A stretch of DNA of 64,000 nucleotides from an uncultured Aquimarina sp. (GTDB lineage Bacteria > Bacteroidota > Bacteroidia > Flavobacteriales > Flavobacteriaceae), in assembly GCA_947502885.1 (NCBI GenBank), contig CANNBP010000008.1, positions 1 through 64,000 on the forward strand, written 5' to 3'. Below the pieces are notes generated by a model that saw only the letters and a list, made by a program, of their open reading frames with translations, was not told where the DNA came from and searched no databases. Of the stretch, positions 28,120 through 37,911 are shown piece after piece. The stretch's first letter is position 1, and the number at the start of each line of letters is the position of its first letter. Made by a program: the position numbers and the translations under genes.

Positions 28120-29511
28120 TTATTTGGTTTGTTGTATCCATTCATTAAAATCAATATAACCGAGAATATGATCTGGTATAGGGTGTTTTGTGAGTTGTTC
28201 TCTAAGCTCTATAAAGGCAGCCCTTTTATCTGCAATATTGTAGTCAGCTGTTTTTGATAAAAATTTCAAAATTATTTTTTCATAGGATTCTATGTTTTTT
28301 TGCTTTTTAAGTAGTTTTTTGAAATTATCTATTAAATATCGAATAGTAAATCCATTACCGAGTTCAAAATGCACTAATAAATTTAACCAATGCGTATATG
28401 TTATCAAATCTTTACGATCTTTTTTTGTTGTATTGTTTAAGATGTCATTTATCCAAAAAAGTGATTTTTTGTAATCTTTCTTTAAGAAATAAATGTTTGC
28501 AAATTGAAAACGAAAAGAGAGCCAATAATTTTTAGGAACTAGCGCTTTGTGTTGTGAGATAAAACCTTGTATTTCGTCTATAATCTCATGTGTAGTGTGG
28601 AGTCCTTTTAGGTTACGATGAATCTCTAGTTCCATGGTGTAAAGTCTTAGTTTTTCTTTAATTACAGAAGCAGAAAGCTTGGTGGTGCCTTGCGTTTTTT
28701 GTTTTATTAGAAGGATCCTAACAAAAGCTTCTTTGTATTGTTTGTTAAATATAAGAAACCCAAGAAGGTTGTTATATACTGAAAAATACATAGAAAAATA
28801 CTCTTTAAGTAGGTCTGGATTTTGTTCCCATTCTTTAAGTAGGTTTTCTAGAGTTTGTTTGGCTTTTTCTGAATGTTTTGCAAGTAACTGTTTTCTATAT
28901 TTGTGAAGCGTTTTGAGGGTTTTGTTTTGTAATGAAACGCTTTTTTTGTGCGATAATGAAAACTGGGCAGGGTTGATATTGGCTAACAAAAGGTTTACAT
29001 ATTCATTAGTGGATTGTATGGTGTCTTTTTGTTTTAGTACAATGGTTTTTAAAGTTTCAAAGTCTTGAGGATACAGTGCTTGGTGTACTTTTCTTTTCCA
29101 GTCATGTATATGGAATAACAATATGTTTTGTTGAAAATTTTTTGCTTTTTTTTCAGCTCTTGCTAATTCGCTTAAACAAATAGTGTACTGTCCTTTTTTA
29201 AATAATATTTCAACATTACGAATAATATCCATTAACTCAGCACTTTTAGATGTTTTGGAGTGGTAGTTGCGTAGAGATTGTAAAATGCGTTGCTTCAAAT
29301 AATTTTTGATAGTTGTTAGTTGTGTGACAAATGCCTTGTCTTTAAAATGGTGTTTTATTTCGGTTTCGTTATAGGTTTTTTGGGATTCTATTGCTTCAAA
29401 AAGAAGTAAGTATTCTTTGGCTTCGTTTCCTGTTGAGCTTAATTTGAAATAACGTTTTTCGCTTTTTGATAAGGATTGTATGAGGTAGAATAATTCTTCG
29501 TTTTTTTTCAT
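28120..29511 (-). CDS. Hypothetical cytoplasmic helical-repeat protein
   Basis: 463 residues with no signal peptide or membrane segment. It is rich in Lys, Leu and aromatic residues and reads as a series of amphipathic helix pairs resembling degenerate TPR units (for example ILFKKGQYTICLSELARAEKKAKN and QFANIYFLKKDYKKSLFWINDIL). The N-terminus MKKNEELFYLIQSLSKSEKRYFK looks like a conserved family start. I do not recognise an enzymatic domain; it is probably a protein-interaction scaffold. It precedes the mod operon on the same strand by 85 bp, with no evident functional link. Confidence 0.75.
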   Translation of the reverse strand: MKKNEELFYLIQSLSKSEKRYFKLSSTGNEAKEYLLLFEAIESQKTYNETEIKHHFKDKAFVTQLTTIKNYLKQRILQSLRNYHSKTSKSAELMDIIRNVEILFKKGQYTICLSELARAEKKAKNFQQNILLFHIHDWKRKVHQALYPQDFETLKTIVLKQKDTIQSTNEYVNLLLANINPAQFSLSHKKSVSLQNKTLKTLHKYRKQLLAKHSEKAKQTLENLLKEWEQNPDLLKEYFSMYFSVYNNLLGFLIFNKQYKEAFVRILLIKQKTQGTTKLSASVIKEKLRLYTMELEIHRNLKGLHTTHEIIDEIQGFISQHKALVPKNYWLSFRFQFANIYFLKKDYKKSLFWINDILNNTTKKDRKDLITYTHWLNLLVHFELGNGFTIRYLIDNFKKLLKKQKNIESYEKIILKFLSKTADYNIADKRAAFIELREQLTKHPIPDHILGYIDFNEWIQQTK

Positions 29512-29546
29512 TTTAGAAACCTATGTTTTTTCAAAAATATAATTTT

Positions 29547-29573
29547 TTTGATTCAGTTGGTAACTTATCTTTG
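29547..29573 (+). promoter_or_regulatory. Putative promoter of the VOC gene
   Basis: TTTG (29547-29550) and TATCTTTG (29566-29573) resemble the -33 and -7 elements of Bacteroidota promoters, though the 15-bp spacing is short; the start codon is 32 bp downstream. Confidence 0.45.
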
Positions 29574-29605
29574 AAAATAGTAATAATCAATTAAATTATA
29601 CTTTT

Positions 29606-29968
29606 ATGTCAAATGCAATAAACTGGTTCGAAATACCAAGCACAAATTTTGAGAGAGCGGTTAAATTTTATAGTGAACTTTTAGAGGCCGAATTGCAACC
29701 TATGGAGATGGATTTTAAAATGGCATTTTTTCCGTATCAAGATGGAGGAGTTGGCGGTTGTGTTACATATGGTAATGGAAACAAACCTTCTCAAGAGGGT
29801 ACTTTTGCATACTTAAATGGGGGTGATGATTTATCTATTCCTTTGGCACGTGTAGAAAAGGCTGGAGGAAAAGTGTTAATGCCTAAAACCTCTTTAGGAG
29901 AAAATGGTTTTATGGCTATTTTTTTGGATACCGAGGGTAATAGAGTCGCTTTTCATTCAATGAAATAA
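29606..29968 (+). CDS. VOC-family (glyoxalase/bleomycin-resistance-like) protein
   Basis: 120 residues forming one vicinal-oxygen-chelate domain: INWFEIPSTNFERAVKFYSELL is the typical first beta-alpha unit, and GGKVLMPKTSLGENGFMAIFLDTEGNRVAFHS is the typical second half with the late Glu/His ligand region. Members are metal-dependent lyases, isomerases, dioxygenases or drug-binding proteins; the specific role cannot be read. It stands alone, with a large inverted repeat shortly after the stop codon. Confidence 0.85.
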   Translation: MSNAINWFEIPSTNFERAVKFYSELLEAELQPMEMDFKMAFFPYQDGGVGGCVTYGNGNKPSQEGTFAYLNGGDDLSIPLARVEKAGGKVLMPKTSLGENGFMAIFLDTEGNRVAFHSMK

Positions 29969-30010
29969 TCTACCTGTTGTTTTAATAGGTTAAGAAATTG
30001 ACAAAACTAA

Positions 30011-30064
30011 ATTTGGTCTATCAAAATACTCTTTGAAATCGATTTTTATTTTGATAGATCAAAT
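30011..30064. repeat. 18-bp inverted repeat with 18-nt loop
   Basis: ATTTGGTCTATCAAAATA (30011-30028) is the reverse complement of TATTTTGATAGATCAAAT (30047-30064) except for one G-T pair. It fills the gap between the VOC gene and the DUF2461 gene. No T-run follows the right arm on either strand. Confidence 0.85.
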
Positions 30065-30088
30065 TGTTGACATGTAATCAAAAATGAG

Positions 30089-30754
30089 ATGAATTATTTT
30101 ACTGAAGACTTTATTGTATTTTTTAAAGAATTAGCAGCAAATAACCATAAAGATTGGTTTCATGCCAATAAGAAGCGTTATGAAACTTATGTTAAAAGAC
30201 CTTTTGAGGCGTTTGTAGGTGTAATGATTGCCGAAATACAAAAGTATGAACCCGATATGCAGATAGAACCAAAAGATTGTATGTTGCGAATCAATAGAGA
30301 TATTCGGTTTTCTAAAGACAAAGCACCGTATAACTTACATTACACAGCTTTTATTTCTAAAGGTGGGCGAAAGGATAAAAACCAACCTGGTATATTTTTA
30401 AGATTTTCGCCAGAAATGATAGGCATTATGGGTGGATGTTTTGGGCCTTCAAAAGAACAGTTACAAAAAATTAGAAATACTATCGATAAGGATAATGGTG
30501 ATTTTAAAGCTCTGATAGAAAATAGTGAATTTGTACAGAGGTTTGGTGAAATTAGAGGAGATAAAATGAAGCGTATTCCAAAAGAACTAAAATCGGCTTG
30601 TGAGAGAGAACCATTACTTGCTAACAAACAATTTTATTTTATTGGAGAAGAGGCCCCTAAATTGATCTATAGTGAGTTTTTAGTTGATGAGCTCATGAAG
30701 TATTGGCACGCTATGAGACCTGTAAATGAATATTTAACCAAAGCACTACAATAA
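30089..30754 (+). CDS. DUF2461 (TIGR02453) family protein
   Basis: 221 residues matching the DUF2461 pattern: N-terminal FFKELAANNHKDWFHANKKRYE, then the conserved RINRDIRFSKDKAPYNLHYTAFISKGGRKDKNQPGIFLRFSPE block, and GEEAPKLIYSEFLVDELMKYWHAM near the end. The family is widespread and has no established function. It lies 4 bp before a TfoX-like gene, so the two are probably co-transcribed. Confidence 0.85.
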   Translation: MNYFTEDFIVFFKELAANNHKDWFHANKKRYETYVKRPFEAFVGVMIAEIQKYEPDMQIEPKDCMLRINRDIRFSKDKAPYNLHYTAFISKGGRKDKNQPGIFLRFSPEMIGIMGGCFGPSKEQLQKIRNTIDKDNGDFKALIENSEFVQRFGEIRGDKMKRIPKELKSACEREPLLANKQFYFIGEEAPKLIYSEFLVDELMKYWHAMRPVNEYLTKALQ

Positions 30755-30758
30755 TATT

Positions 30759-31118
30759 ATGGCTTATAATGAATATTTGGCTGATAGAATTCGGCAGATT
30801 TTTAGAGAACATAAAGCGAATTTTTACGAAAAGAAAATGATGGGAGGGTTGTGCTTTATGGTAGACGATAAGATGTGCTGCGGAATACATTATAGTAAAA
30901 AGAAAGAAACAGATCTATTAATGGCTCGAATAGGAGAAGAAGCGTATAGCAAAGCTATTAAAAAAGTAGGTTCTCTTGCAATGGATTTTACTGGTAGACC
31001 AATGAAGGGTTTTGTTTTTGTTACTCCAGATGGGTTTGACCTAGATAGAGATTTAGAATATTGGATTGAACTTTGCTTAGAATTTAATCCTTTAGCCAAA
31101 CGAAGTAAAAAGAGATAA
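30759..31118 (+). CDS. TfoX N-terminal-domain protein
   Basis: 119 residues comprising only the TfoX N-terminal domain (LADRIRQIF ... KKMMGGLCFMVDDKMCCGIH ... LMARIGEEAYSKAI ... DFTGRPMKGFVFVTPDGF). In Haemophilus the related full-length Sxy/TfoX controls competence, but stand-alone N-domain proteins such as this have no settled role. It follows the DUF2461 gene by 4 bp. Confidence 0.85.
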   Translation: MAYNEYLADRIRQIFREHKANFYEKKMMGGLCFMVDDKMCCGIHYSKKKETDLLMARIGEEAYSKAIKKVGSLAMDFTGRPMKGFVFVTPDGFDLDRDLEYWIELCLEFNPLAKRSKKR

Positions 31119-31135
31119 AAAGTCTATTATTGTCA

Positions 31136-31169
31136 ATAAAAAAGTGCCTAAAAAAGAGTTTTAGGCACT
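31136..31169 (-). terminator. Rho-independent terminator for the BNR-repeat gene
   Basis: 11-bp perfect stem AGTGCCTAAAA / TTTTAGGCACT (31143-31153 with 31159-31169). On the minus strand the stem is followed by a run of T residues, so it serves the large minus-strand gene; it may also stop transcription from the TfoX side. Confidence 0.85.
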
Positions 31170-31195
31170 AAATTATTTTGATGAGAATCTTCGGC

Positions 31196-34100
31196 TTATT
31201 TCTTTTGTTTTACAAACATTTTGACCAGTTTTTCTCCATTACTTTCTACATTAATAAAATATGTACCCGCTTCTAAATTTTGAAGATCTAGTGCTATTTC
31301 ATGTGGGTTGTTACTATCAATACTATAAGAGTCAATTACTTTTCTTCCGTTTGTATCATATATGTATAGTGTGGCCCCTTGTAAAGAGTTGATGTTACCA
31401 ATGGTTAATATATCCTTTACAGGGTTTGGAAAAACGGTTAATTCCTTATATTTATTATCGATATTTACGAAAAAATTAATTTTTTGTGTATTAATTTCAC
31501 AATGCTCTAAGTTAAGCTTAGCTTCAAGAGACCATTCTCCTTCTTCGGCTCCATTGTTTCTAAGATTAGTTAAATTTACTGTCTCTGTAGTGTATGTTTC
31601 TCCAGAGGGAGAAGTCCAAGTTAACTCTCTTTCGACTGAAGCTTTAGGTAGATTCAGTGATAAGTTAGCTCCTTCGGTAAAAGTAATCTCATCTCCATCT
31701 GCAAAATTAGTTGTTGTGCCATTATCAATGGTATATGTTGCCGAGTTGAACATGTTTCGGCCATCTACGATTACATTAACAGGAGTTCTTGCAGATTCAC
31801 AAAAACCTCCTTTTGATTTAATATTCCAATCATAAAAGAAGTAATAGAATTCGGGAGCATTTGCTGTGTTTCCTGTTATTGATACAATACCATTTGGAGA
31901 TGCATAGGGATAAGTTACTCCGTTTCCTGATGGAGTCCTTCTCATTTCGACTAAATTTCCTCCAATTCGAAGAGTATGATTTGTTCCTTTAGGAATTTCA
32001 AGATTTACAATTACAAGGGACTGACCTTTAGGGATATTTAGAGTTTTGGTCGCTACAATGCTTCCAAAAGAATCAACAACGTCTATGGTTCTTTGGCCAG
32101 AAGACATAGCGGATACCGTAAAGGATTCTAGAATAATATCATCTGTAGTGTCAAATATTAAACCTTGGTGACGATCGTAATCAGCAGCAGTATTTATTTC
32201 TGGAGAGCTTACAATTTCTGACATTGTTGGAAAAGCAGTTCCTGCTACATAGTAGGTTCTGGTTTCAGATAATAAGGGAGAGGTAAAAGATGCTCCGATA
32301 GCTAACTCAGTTTCGGTGTTCATAGAGTCATACCATTTATAGCCCGCGCTTCCGGTGGCAGTAAGTGTTACTGTTTCATTTGAACAGATTGTATAATCGA
32401 TACTTCTTTCGGGTTGAATCGCATTTTCCTCTACATCAACAGTATAAGTATATACTGCATCACTACAGGTACTAGGAGAAGTAATTGCCACAGTGTACTC
32501 TCCGATGTTGTTTACATCTATATTGTCAAGAGTAATTGAAGATGTGGTACCCAAAAACCCATTAGGACCATTCCAGTTGTATGCGGGATTATCTCCTTTG
32601 GTCACAAGAGCTTCTAATTCTATTTTTTGCCCTACACATGATCTTATGTTATTTACATTTTCAGATGGGCTATCATCTAAGTAAGCATTTTGCGTAGTTG
32701 CAATAGAAATACAGTTAGGAAGTTGGGATCTCCATATTCCTCTTCCGTAAGTTGCAACAGTTATAGAGTTATCCAATGTATTTATTTCTAAATCATTAAT
32801 TATTGTTGTTGGTAGGCCATTGAAAAATGGATCCCATTTACCATCAGTAGTACTTCGGTATACCCCTATACTTGTTCCTATATAAATTGGATCTTGTTCG
32901 TGACCAGGCTGATGTACGATGTCATTAATAAATACATACCTGTCTGTAACAGGAAGGTTTTTGGTGATATTACTAAAGGTATCTCCTCCATCGCTAGAAT
33001 AATGAACTGTAGAAGAGGTTGTAACCCATATTCTATTTGGATCGGTATCATGAATTGCTATTCCTTTAATTGTTCTATTAAAATTATGTACATTGCTTAC
33101 AGATACACCACTGTCACTACTTCGATTTAGTATTGCATCTACAGCTACATACATAATTTGGTCATTAGAAGGTGAGATCTTCATATGATTTGCTACCCCA
33201 GACAAATTAGCGAGTTGTACCCATGCAGTTTCATTATCATTTAAACGATATAACCTATTATATGCAGCAAAAACCTTTCCTTGAGAGTTAACTTCTAAAG
33301 GAGTTACCCAATTTCCTGAAGAACCCACAGGTTGCTGTACTTCACTAGTAAAGTTACTTCCAGCATTATTAGAGATACACAAAGCTCTTCCGTTTTGTAT
33401 AAATCCATAGTATTTATCATCGTTGATAGAGTTAATAGCAGTGTCCATTCCATCGGCACCATAATAGTTCAACCAATTTCCATTTCCATGGTTGTAGGCA
33501 TGGCCTCCATTATCCTGAAGTCCTCCTACCATTTTGTTTGCGTCATTTTTAGCGACTGCAATTTTATAAAATTGACTTGCTTGTATACCTGCAGTGTAGT
33601 CTGTAAAATTAGCCCCACTATCTGTAGAGGCATATATTCCTCCATCAGAGCAAACAAATATTCTATTGCCAAAGGCTCTTATGGTATGAATATCGGCATG
33701 AGTGTATGTGCTAGACGTTGGTTGATTCCATTCGTTTACTTTATTAAATATGTTTCCTCCATCGCTAGATTTCCAAACATTTAAACAGCCTACATATATT
33801 TCTTCAGCATTGGTAGACGATACTCCTAAAGCTAAATCATAGTAAGCTTGTGCGCTTTCGATAACATCAGTATTTACGTTTCTAGATGTAAAAGAGTCTC
33901 CACTATCAGTTGATCTGTATACTCCATTAAATGTTTGATCTGATGCTTTTACACTTAAAAGGTATACATAAGCATCATTTGCAGGTGTAACATCAATAAC
34001 CATTCGACCACTATTTTGTGGCATTCCATTAGTTGTTTCTGTAAAGGAGTTTCCGCCATTTATAGATTTAAAAAAACGATTTGAAGTTACTGCATATATG

Positions 34101-34963
34101 GTGTTTGGATTTCCGGGCTTTAGTTTAAGATCTAAGACATTTCCAGACATTATAAGTGCCCAATCAGTACCAGCATTTATAGATTTGTAAATACCATTAT
34201 TTGAGGCAATCCATAAGATATCAGAATTTGTAGGGTGAATGTAAATTTCGCTTATAGCGGATGGTGTGTTTTGAGGGTTTAACCCTGTTTGATTCCAAGA
34301 AGCTCCTCCGTCTGTAGATTTGAAAACTCCAGCACTTACAGTATCAGAAGCATCATCATCTCCTGTTGCAATATATACGATATTAGAATTAGCATTATCA
34401 ATAGCTATCCCAGATACCCCTATTTGAGGTAAGTCATCGGTTAATGAAACCCAAGTGTTTCCTGCATTAATAGACTTCCAAAGTCCTCCGGCTGGTGTTC
34501 CTACGTACCAAACGTCTGAGTCATTAGGGTCTACAATAATAGCATTGGTTCTGGCTTGCCCAGATGACCAAGACCCAGTGTTAGTATGTGTTTGAGGTCC
34601 TAGTGGTAACCAATTACTTTGGTCAGCTCTACTTGACCTACTTTGTGCCTTTTTTTTGTTTTCCCAAGCAATCCATTGATCTTTTATAGTAGGTAAATAA
34701 CCCTCGTCATTTACTACGGTTTCCCACATGTATTCCCATCTTTTGAAGGGTTTATATCCACTTCCTTTTTTATTAGGGTCATTAGTTTTCCAGTATTCAT
34801 TAAAGGCATTCTGAATATCTTGAAAAGTAGGTTTGCTATTTGAATTACTTTTGCTTTGAAACTTCTTGAGCCAAGGAGCATTTTCGTTAAAAGACTGAGC
34901 ATTAATCATTTCTATTGTATAGAGACAGATAAATAATGATGCTAGGAGTAATTTTTTAAACAT
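31196..34963 (-). CDS. BNR/sortilin-like beta-propeller T9SS protein
   Basis: 1255 residues. Signal peptide ending IEMINAQ; residues ~120-790 are a beta-propeller built from BNR/VPS10-like repeats (S.DGG.SW or INAGNTW Asp-box motifs, for example GVFKSTDGGASWNQTG, KSINGGNSFTE, YSSDGGDTFSN); ~795-1170 are Ig/PKD-like and other beta modules with paired Cys; the C-terminus is a T9SS type A sorting domain (VFPNPVKDILTIGN ... VKQKK). Asp-box propellers occur in sialidases and in non-enzymatic secreted proteins; I see no sialidase active-site pattern, so a surface binding or glycan-related role is the safest inference. It is monocistronic, with its own terminator. Confidence 0.85.
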   Translation of the reverse strand: MFKKLLLASLFICLYTIEMINAQSFNENAPWLKKFQSKSNSNSKPTFQDIQNAFNEYWKTNDPNKKGSGYKPFKRWEYMWETVVNDEGYLPTIKDQWIAWENKKKAQSRSSRADQSNWLPLGPQTHTNTGSWSSGQARTNAIIVDPNDSDVWYVGTPAGGLWKSINAGNTWVSLTDDLPQIGVSGIAIDNANSNIVYIATGDDDASDTVSAGVFKSTDGGASWNQTGLNPQNTPSAISEIYIHPTNSDILWIASNNGIYKSINAGTDWALIMSGNVLDLKLKPGNPNTIYAVTSNRFFKSINGGNSFTETTNGMPQNSGRMVIDVTPANDAYVYLLSVKASDQTFNGVYRSTDSGDSFTSRNVNTDVIESAQAYYDLALGVSSTNAEEIYVGCLNVWKSSDGGNIFNKVNEWNQPTSSTYTHADIHTIRAFGNRIFVCSDGGIYASTDSGANFTDYTAGIQASQFYKIAVAKNDANKMVGGLQDNGGHAYNHGNGNWLNYYGADGMDTAINSINDDKYYGFIQNGRALCISNNAGSNFTSEVQQPVGSSGNWVTPLEVNSQGKVFAAYNRLYRLNDNETAWVQLANLSGVANHMKISPSNDQIMYVAVDAILNRSSDSGVSVSNVHNFNRTIKGIAIHDTDPNRIWVTTSSTVHYSSDGGDTFSNITKNLPVTDRYVFINDIVHQPGHEQDPIYIGTSIGVYRSTTDGKWDPFFNGLPTTIINDLEINTLDNSITVATYGRGIWRSQLPNCISIATTQNAYLDDSPSENVNNIRSCVGQKIELEALVTKGDNPAYNWNGPNGFLGTTSSITLDNIDVNNIGEYTVAITSPSTCSDAVYTYTVDVEENAIQPERSIDYTICSNETVTLTATGSAGYKWYDSMNTETELAIGASFTSPLLSETRTYYVAGTAFPTMSEIVSSPEINTAADYDRHQGLIFDTTDDIILESFTVSAMSSGQRTIDVVDSFGSIVATKTLNIPKGQSLVIVNLEIPKGTNHTLRIGGNLVEMRRTPSGNGVTYPYASPNGIVSITGNTANAPEFYYFFYDWNIKSKGGFCESARTPVNVIVDGRNMFNSATYTIDNGTTTNFADGDEITFTEGANLSLNLPKASVERELTWTSPSGETYTTETVNLTNLRNNGAEEGEWSLEAKLNLEHCEINTQKINFFVNIDNKYKELTVFPNPVKDILTIGNINSLQGATLYIYDTNGRKVIDSYSIDSNNPHEIALDLQNLEAGTYFINVESNGEKLVKMFVKQKK

Positions 34964-35136
34964 AATTTAGGTTATATTGTATTAGTATTCGAACGTTTTA
35001 TATGGGCAGGAGGGGGGCAGGAGACTAATGTAAGGTATATTTAGAAAACTTTAAGGTAATTTGAGATGAAATTTTAAGTTGAAAGAGGTTAGGGAGTGTT
35101 AGATTTCAATGTTATTCTCTTTATTATTTATGGGTT

Positions 35137-36558
35137 TTATTGATATGATATTTCGTTTTTCGAAATCCCCAAAGCATTGTAAAGATTTAAATGAGATTTT
35201 AAGTGTTTGATTTTTACACTATTTTCTTTTAACGTTGCCTCAATGAGTTTTTGTTCTCTTGAGTTGATCAAAAATAAGGAGCTTTCACCAAGATTAAATT
35301 TTCGTTCCTCGGCAATCACTAATGCTCTATAGTTATTTGTTAAATTAGTAATAATCTGGTATTGCTCTGCTAAGGAGTTAATTTCTATATAGGAAGCATC
35401 AATTTTGTTTCGAAGACTTAATGAAGTCATCAATAAGTCAAGATGTGCATTCTGTAATTTTACATGGGTTAGTTTTAGATCTCCACGTTCTTTTCGCAGA
35501 AATAGGGGTAAGCTAAAGGTTATCCTTGTTTTATAATTATTAGTGTTAAAGTTTTCGAATTGATCTACTGCTGTTGTAAGAAAATTATAGTCTAGTTTAA
35601 TTTTTGGCAATAGTTTATTCCGTTTTAGCGTGCGATCGACTTTTAAGTTGTTTAATTTTGCTTGTAAGCTACGTATTTTGGGGTGTTTTTTTAACCATGA
35701 TTTGCCTTGGGTAGTTTCCTTTAATTGCAATGATTTTTTTATTTCTTTAATACTAGGGAGTATGGGTATTGTCGTTTCTTCGAGTTCTAAAGGTATTTCA
35801 TTTATCCATAAATAATTACTGGCATTTAGAGCCGTTTTTTGTTTTAATAAACGAGCTTCTTCAAGCCGAAGTTGTCGGTTTTGGAAAGTGATTTTGGCTT
35901 CAGTAGAATCAATAGCTGCTTTATCGCCTGCTTTTATACTATATTTTACTCCTTGAAATCGCGTTTTGGCATTCAAAAGAAAACTAGCATAAATTTCTTG
36001 CTCTGTATAAGTTTTTACCCATTCGAGATAAGCTTTGCTTGCTTCAAACAGTATCATGTTAATTAGTATATCTCGTTGCGCTTTTGTTTGTTCCAGAAAG
36101 TTTTTAGCCTTTTTAAGAGCTGCGATTCGATCGTTTATTAAAAAGCCTCGGGCTAATGAAAAAGATACGCCAGCACTATAAAGACCGTCTTTGGGCACTG
36201 TAAGATTGGGATTCAAAAAACTGCCTGTATTTTCTTCAAAATTACCTTTTAGCTCAATGCCATACCAGGTCGGGATCTTAAATGTAGTGTTAAAAGTAGT
36301 ATAGTAATTCGTTTCTTTAAATTTTTTGTGATTATAATCTATGTCAATCTTAGGGTCAAAACCACCTCGAGCTTTTAATAAATTGGCTTCACTTTCTGTT
36401 AATTGGAGATGTGCTTGTTTGACTATAGGATGGTATTTTTTGACGTATCCCAAAAATTCCTCAAATGTTAGGACGTTTTTATCTAGTTTTTGAGCATGAC
36501 TTATATTTGTAATCACAAGTAGTATAAGCACAATGATGTTTTGAATATACGTTTTCAT
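35137..36558 (-). CDS. TolC-family outer-membrane efflux protein
   Basis: 473 residues with signal peptide (ISHAQ) and the two-fold OEP arrangement: FEEFLGYVKKYHPIVKQAHLQLTESEANLLKARGGFDPKID at the start and repeated long helices, typical of TolC-type outer-membrane channels. It is the last gene of an operon; the start codon directly follows the HlyD stop codon with no spacer. It is inferred to complete the tripartite exporter formed with the HlyD and ABC proteins encoded upstream. Confidence 0.9.
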   Translation of the reverse strand: MKTYIQNIIVLILLVITNISHAQKLDKNVLTFEEFLGYVKKYHPIVKQAHLQLTESEANLLKARGGFDPKIDIDYNHKKFKETNYYTTFNTTFKIPTWYGIELKGNFEENTGSFLNPNLTVPKDGLYSAGVSFSLARGFLINDRIAALKKAKNFLEQTKAQRDILINMILFEASKAYLEWVKTYTEQEIYASFLLNAKTRFQGVKYSIKAGDKAAIDSTEAKITFQNRQLRLEEARLLKQKTALNASNYLWINEIPLELEETTIPILPSIKEIKKSLQLKETTQGKSWLKKHPKIRSLQAKLNNLKVDRTLKRNKLLPKIKLDYNFLTTAVDQFENFNTNNYKTRITFSLPLFLRKERGDLKLTHVKLQNAHLDLLMTSLSLRNKIDASYIEINSLAEQYQIITNLTNNYRALVIAEERKFNLGESSLFLINSREQKLIEATLKENSVKIKHLKSHLNLYNALGISKNEISYQ

Positions 36559-37911
36559 CTAGCTTTTTATTTTTTTAGAAGTATTAGGTTTTGGGGTGTA
36601 ATAATTAGGAGGGAAACCATTAAGTTGTCGCCATATCTCGTACCAAATAGGTACATCTTCAAGCAAGGCAATAGTGTATGCACCAGAACCAACACGAATA
36701 TTTATAGGCCATTTTTCGCTTGTGGGATTAGGGGCTATCAAAATGCGAAATTTTCCGTTTTTACTGATCATTGTTTCGATGGCAACAACTTTTCCAGAAT
36801 ACGTTCCGAACGAAGCATTAGGCCAACCACTAAAAAATATTGCCGGCCAACCATCGAATTGAATTCGTACATTTTCGTTAAGATGGATCAGAGGTAAATC
36901 TATAGGGTTAATATAAGTCTCTACGGCAAGGTCATATTGAGCAGGCATAATACTTACCAGTTGCTTACCTTCTTTAAAAGTTTCTCCTATACCTGCTATC
37001 AGCGCTTTATTAACAATTCCGTTTTGTGGAGCTGTAATATAGTATAGTGCATTACGCATTTCATAGTTTGTAGTTTTAGTTTCAAGTTTTGATACTTCGG
37101 CTTGAGCCTCAAACTGACTAGATTCGGCGGTATATCGGTCACTTTTTGATTTGGCTATTTTATCCTCATATTGCACAAAAATTCTGTTGATTTCTATTTC
37201 TGCGTTAAAGACATCGTTTTTACTGGCTAATAAATTGTTTTCTTGAGAAAGCAATTTTGCCTGTGTTTCTTGTAGCTTAAGACGCTTTTCTTCTACATTG
37301 ATTATAGATTTAAGTCCTTCTTTTTGTAATGTAACCGTACGATTATATTGTTGTTCTGCAATTTTTTTATTTGTTCTTGCCGCTAATAAATTTATACTAT
37401 CTGATTTTACTTTAATAATAGATTGCTTTAGTTTGTTTTGAGCTTGTTTAAGTTTTAGCTTTCGTTCATTATATAGAGCTTTCGCTTGATTTTGTAAAGC
37501 ACTTATTTTGTTTTGGTATGATTTTATAGAGTTGGTTTTTGCCTCTTTTTGAGCTTTAGTTCTAGTAATTAATTGAGGGTCCTGATACTCGTTTTTTATT
37601 TCAGAAATAAAGAGTATTGTATCTCCTTTTTGTACATAATCTCCTTCTTTGACATACCATTTTTCGATACGACCTGGAATTGGTGATTGTATGGTTTGTG
37701 GTCTTTGGTCAGGAGTTAATGTAGTTACAAAACCATTTCCGGTTACGTTTTGGGTCCAGGGTAAAAACAGAAACAAAATTGCAATCATTCCAAATACAAG
37801 TAAAAACCTATTAAACATTCTAAAATGCTGTACTTTAAAAGCTTTTGCAGCTGCTTCATACCCATCAAGAGTTACCTTTTTATTAAGTTGGTTGTTAGAA
37901 ATATTAAGCAT
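36559..37911 (-). CDS. HlyD-family periplasmic adaptor of type 1 exporter
   Basis: 450 residues: an N-terminal cytoplasmic tail, one transmembrane segment (~36-54), a biotinyl-lipoyl-like half (GRIEKWYVKEGDYVQKGDTILFIS, ~80-105), a long coiled-coil hairpin (~125-280), the second lipoyl half (ITAPQNGIVNKALIAGIGETFKEGKQL) and a beta-barrel domain. This is the membrane-fusion protein linking the inner-membrane ABC component to TolC. The start overlaps the end of the ABC gene by 8 bp and the stop abuts the TolC gene, so the three form one translationally coupled operon. Confidence 0.9.
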   Translation of the reverse strand: MLNISNNQLNKKVTLDGYEAAAKAFKVQHFRMFNRFLLVFGMIAILFLFLPWTQNVTGNGFVTTLTPDQRPQTIQSPIPGRIEKWYVKEGDYVQKGDTILFISEIKNEYQDPQLITRTKAQKEAKTNSIKSYQNKISALQNQAKALYNERKLKLKQAQNKLKQSIIKVKSDSINLLAARTNKKIAEQQYNRTVTLQKEGLKSIINVEEKRLKLQETQAKLLSQENNLLASKNDVFNAEIEINRIFVQYEDKIAKSKSDRYTAESSQFEAQAEVSKLETKTTNYEMRNALYYITAPQNGIVNKALIAGIGETFKEGKQLVSIMPAQYDLAVETYINPIDLPLIHLNENVRIQFDGWPAIFFSGWPNASFGTYSGKVVAIETMISKNGKFRILIAPNPTSEKWPINIRVGSGAYTIALLEDVPIWYEIWRQLNGFPPNYYTPKPNTSKKIKS

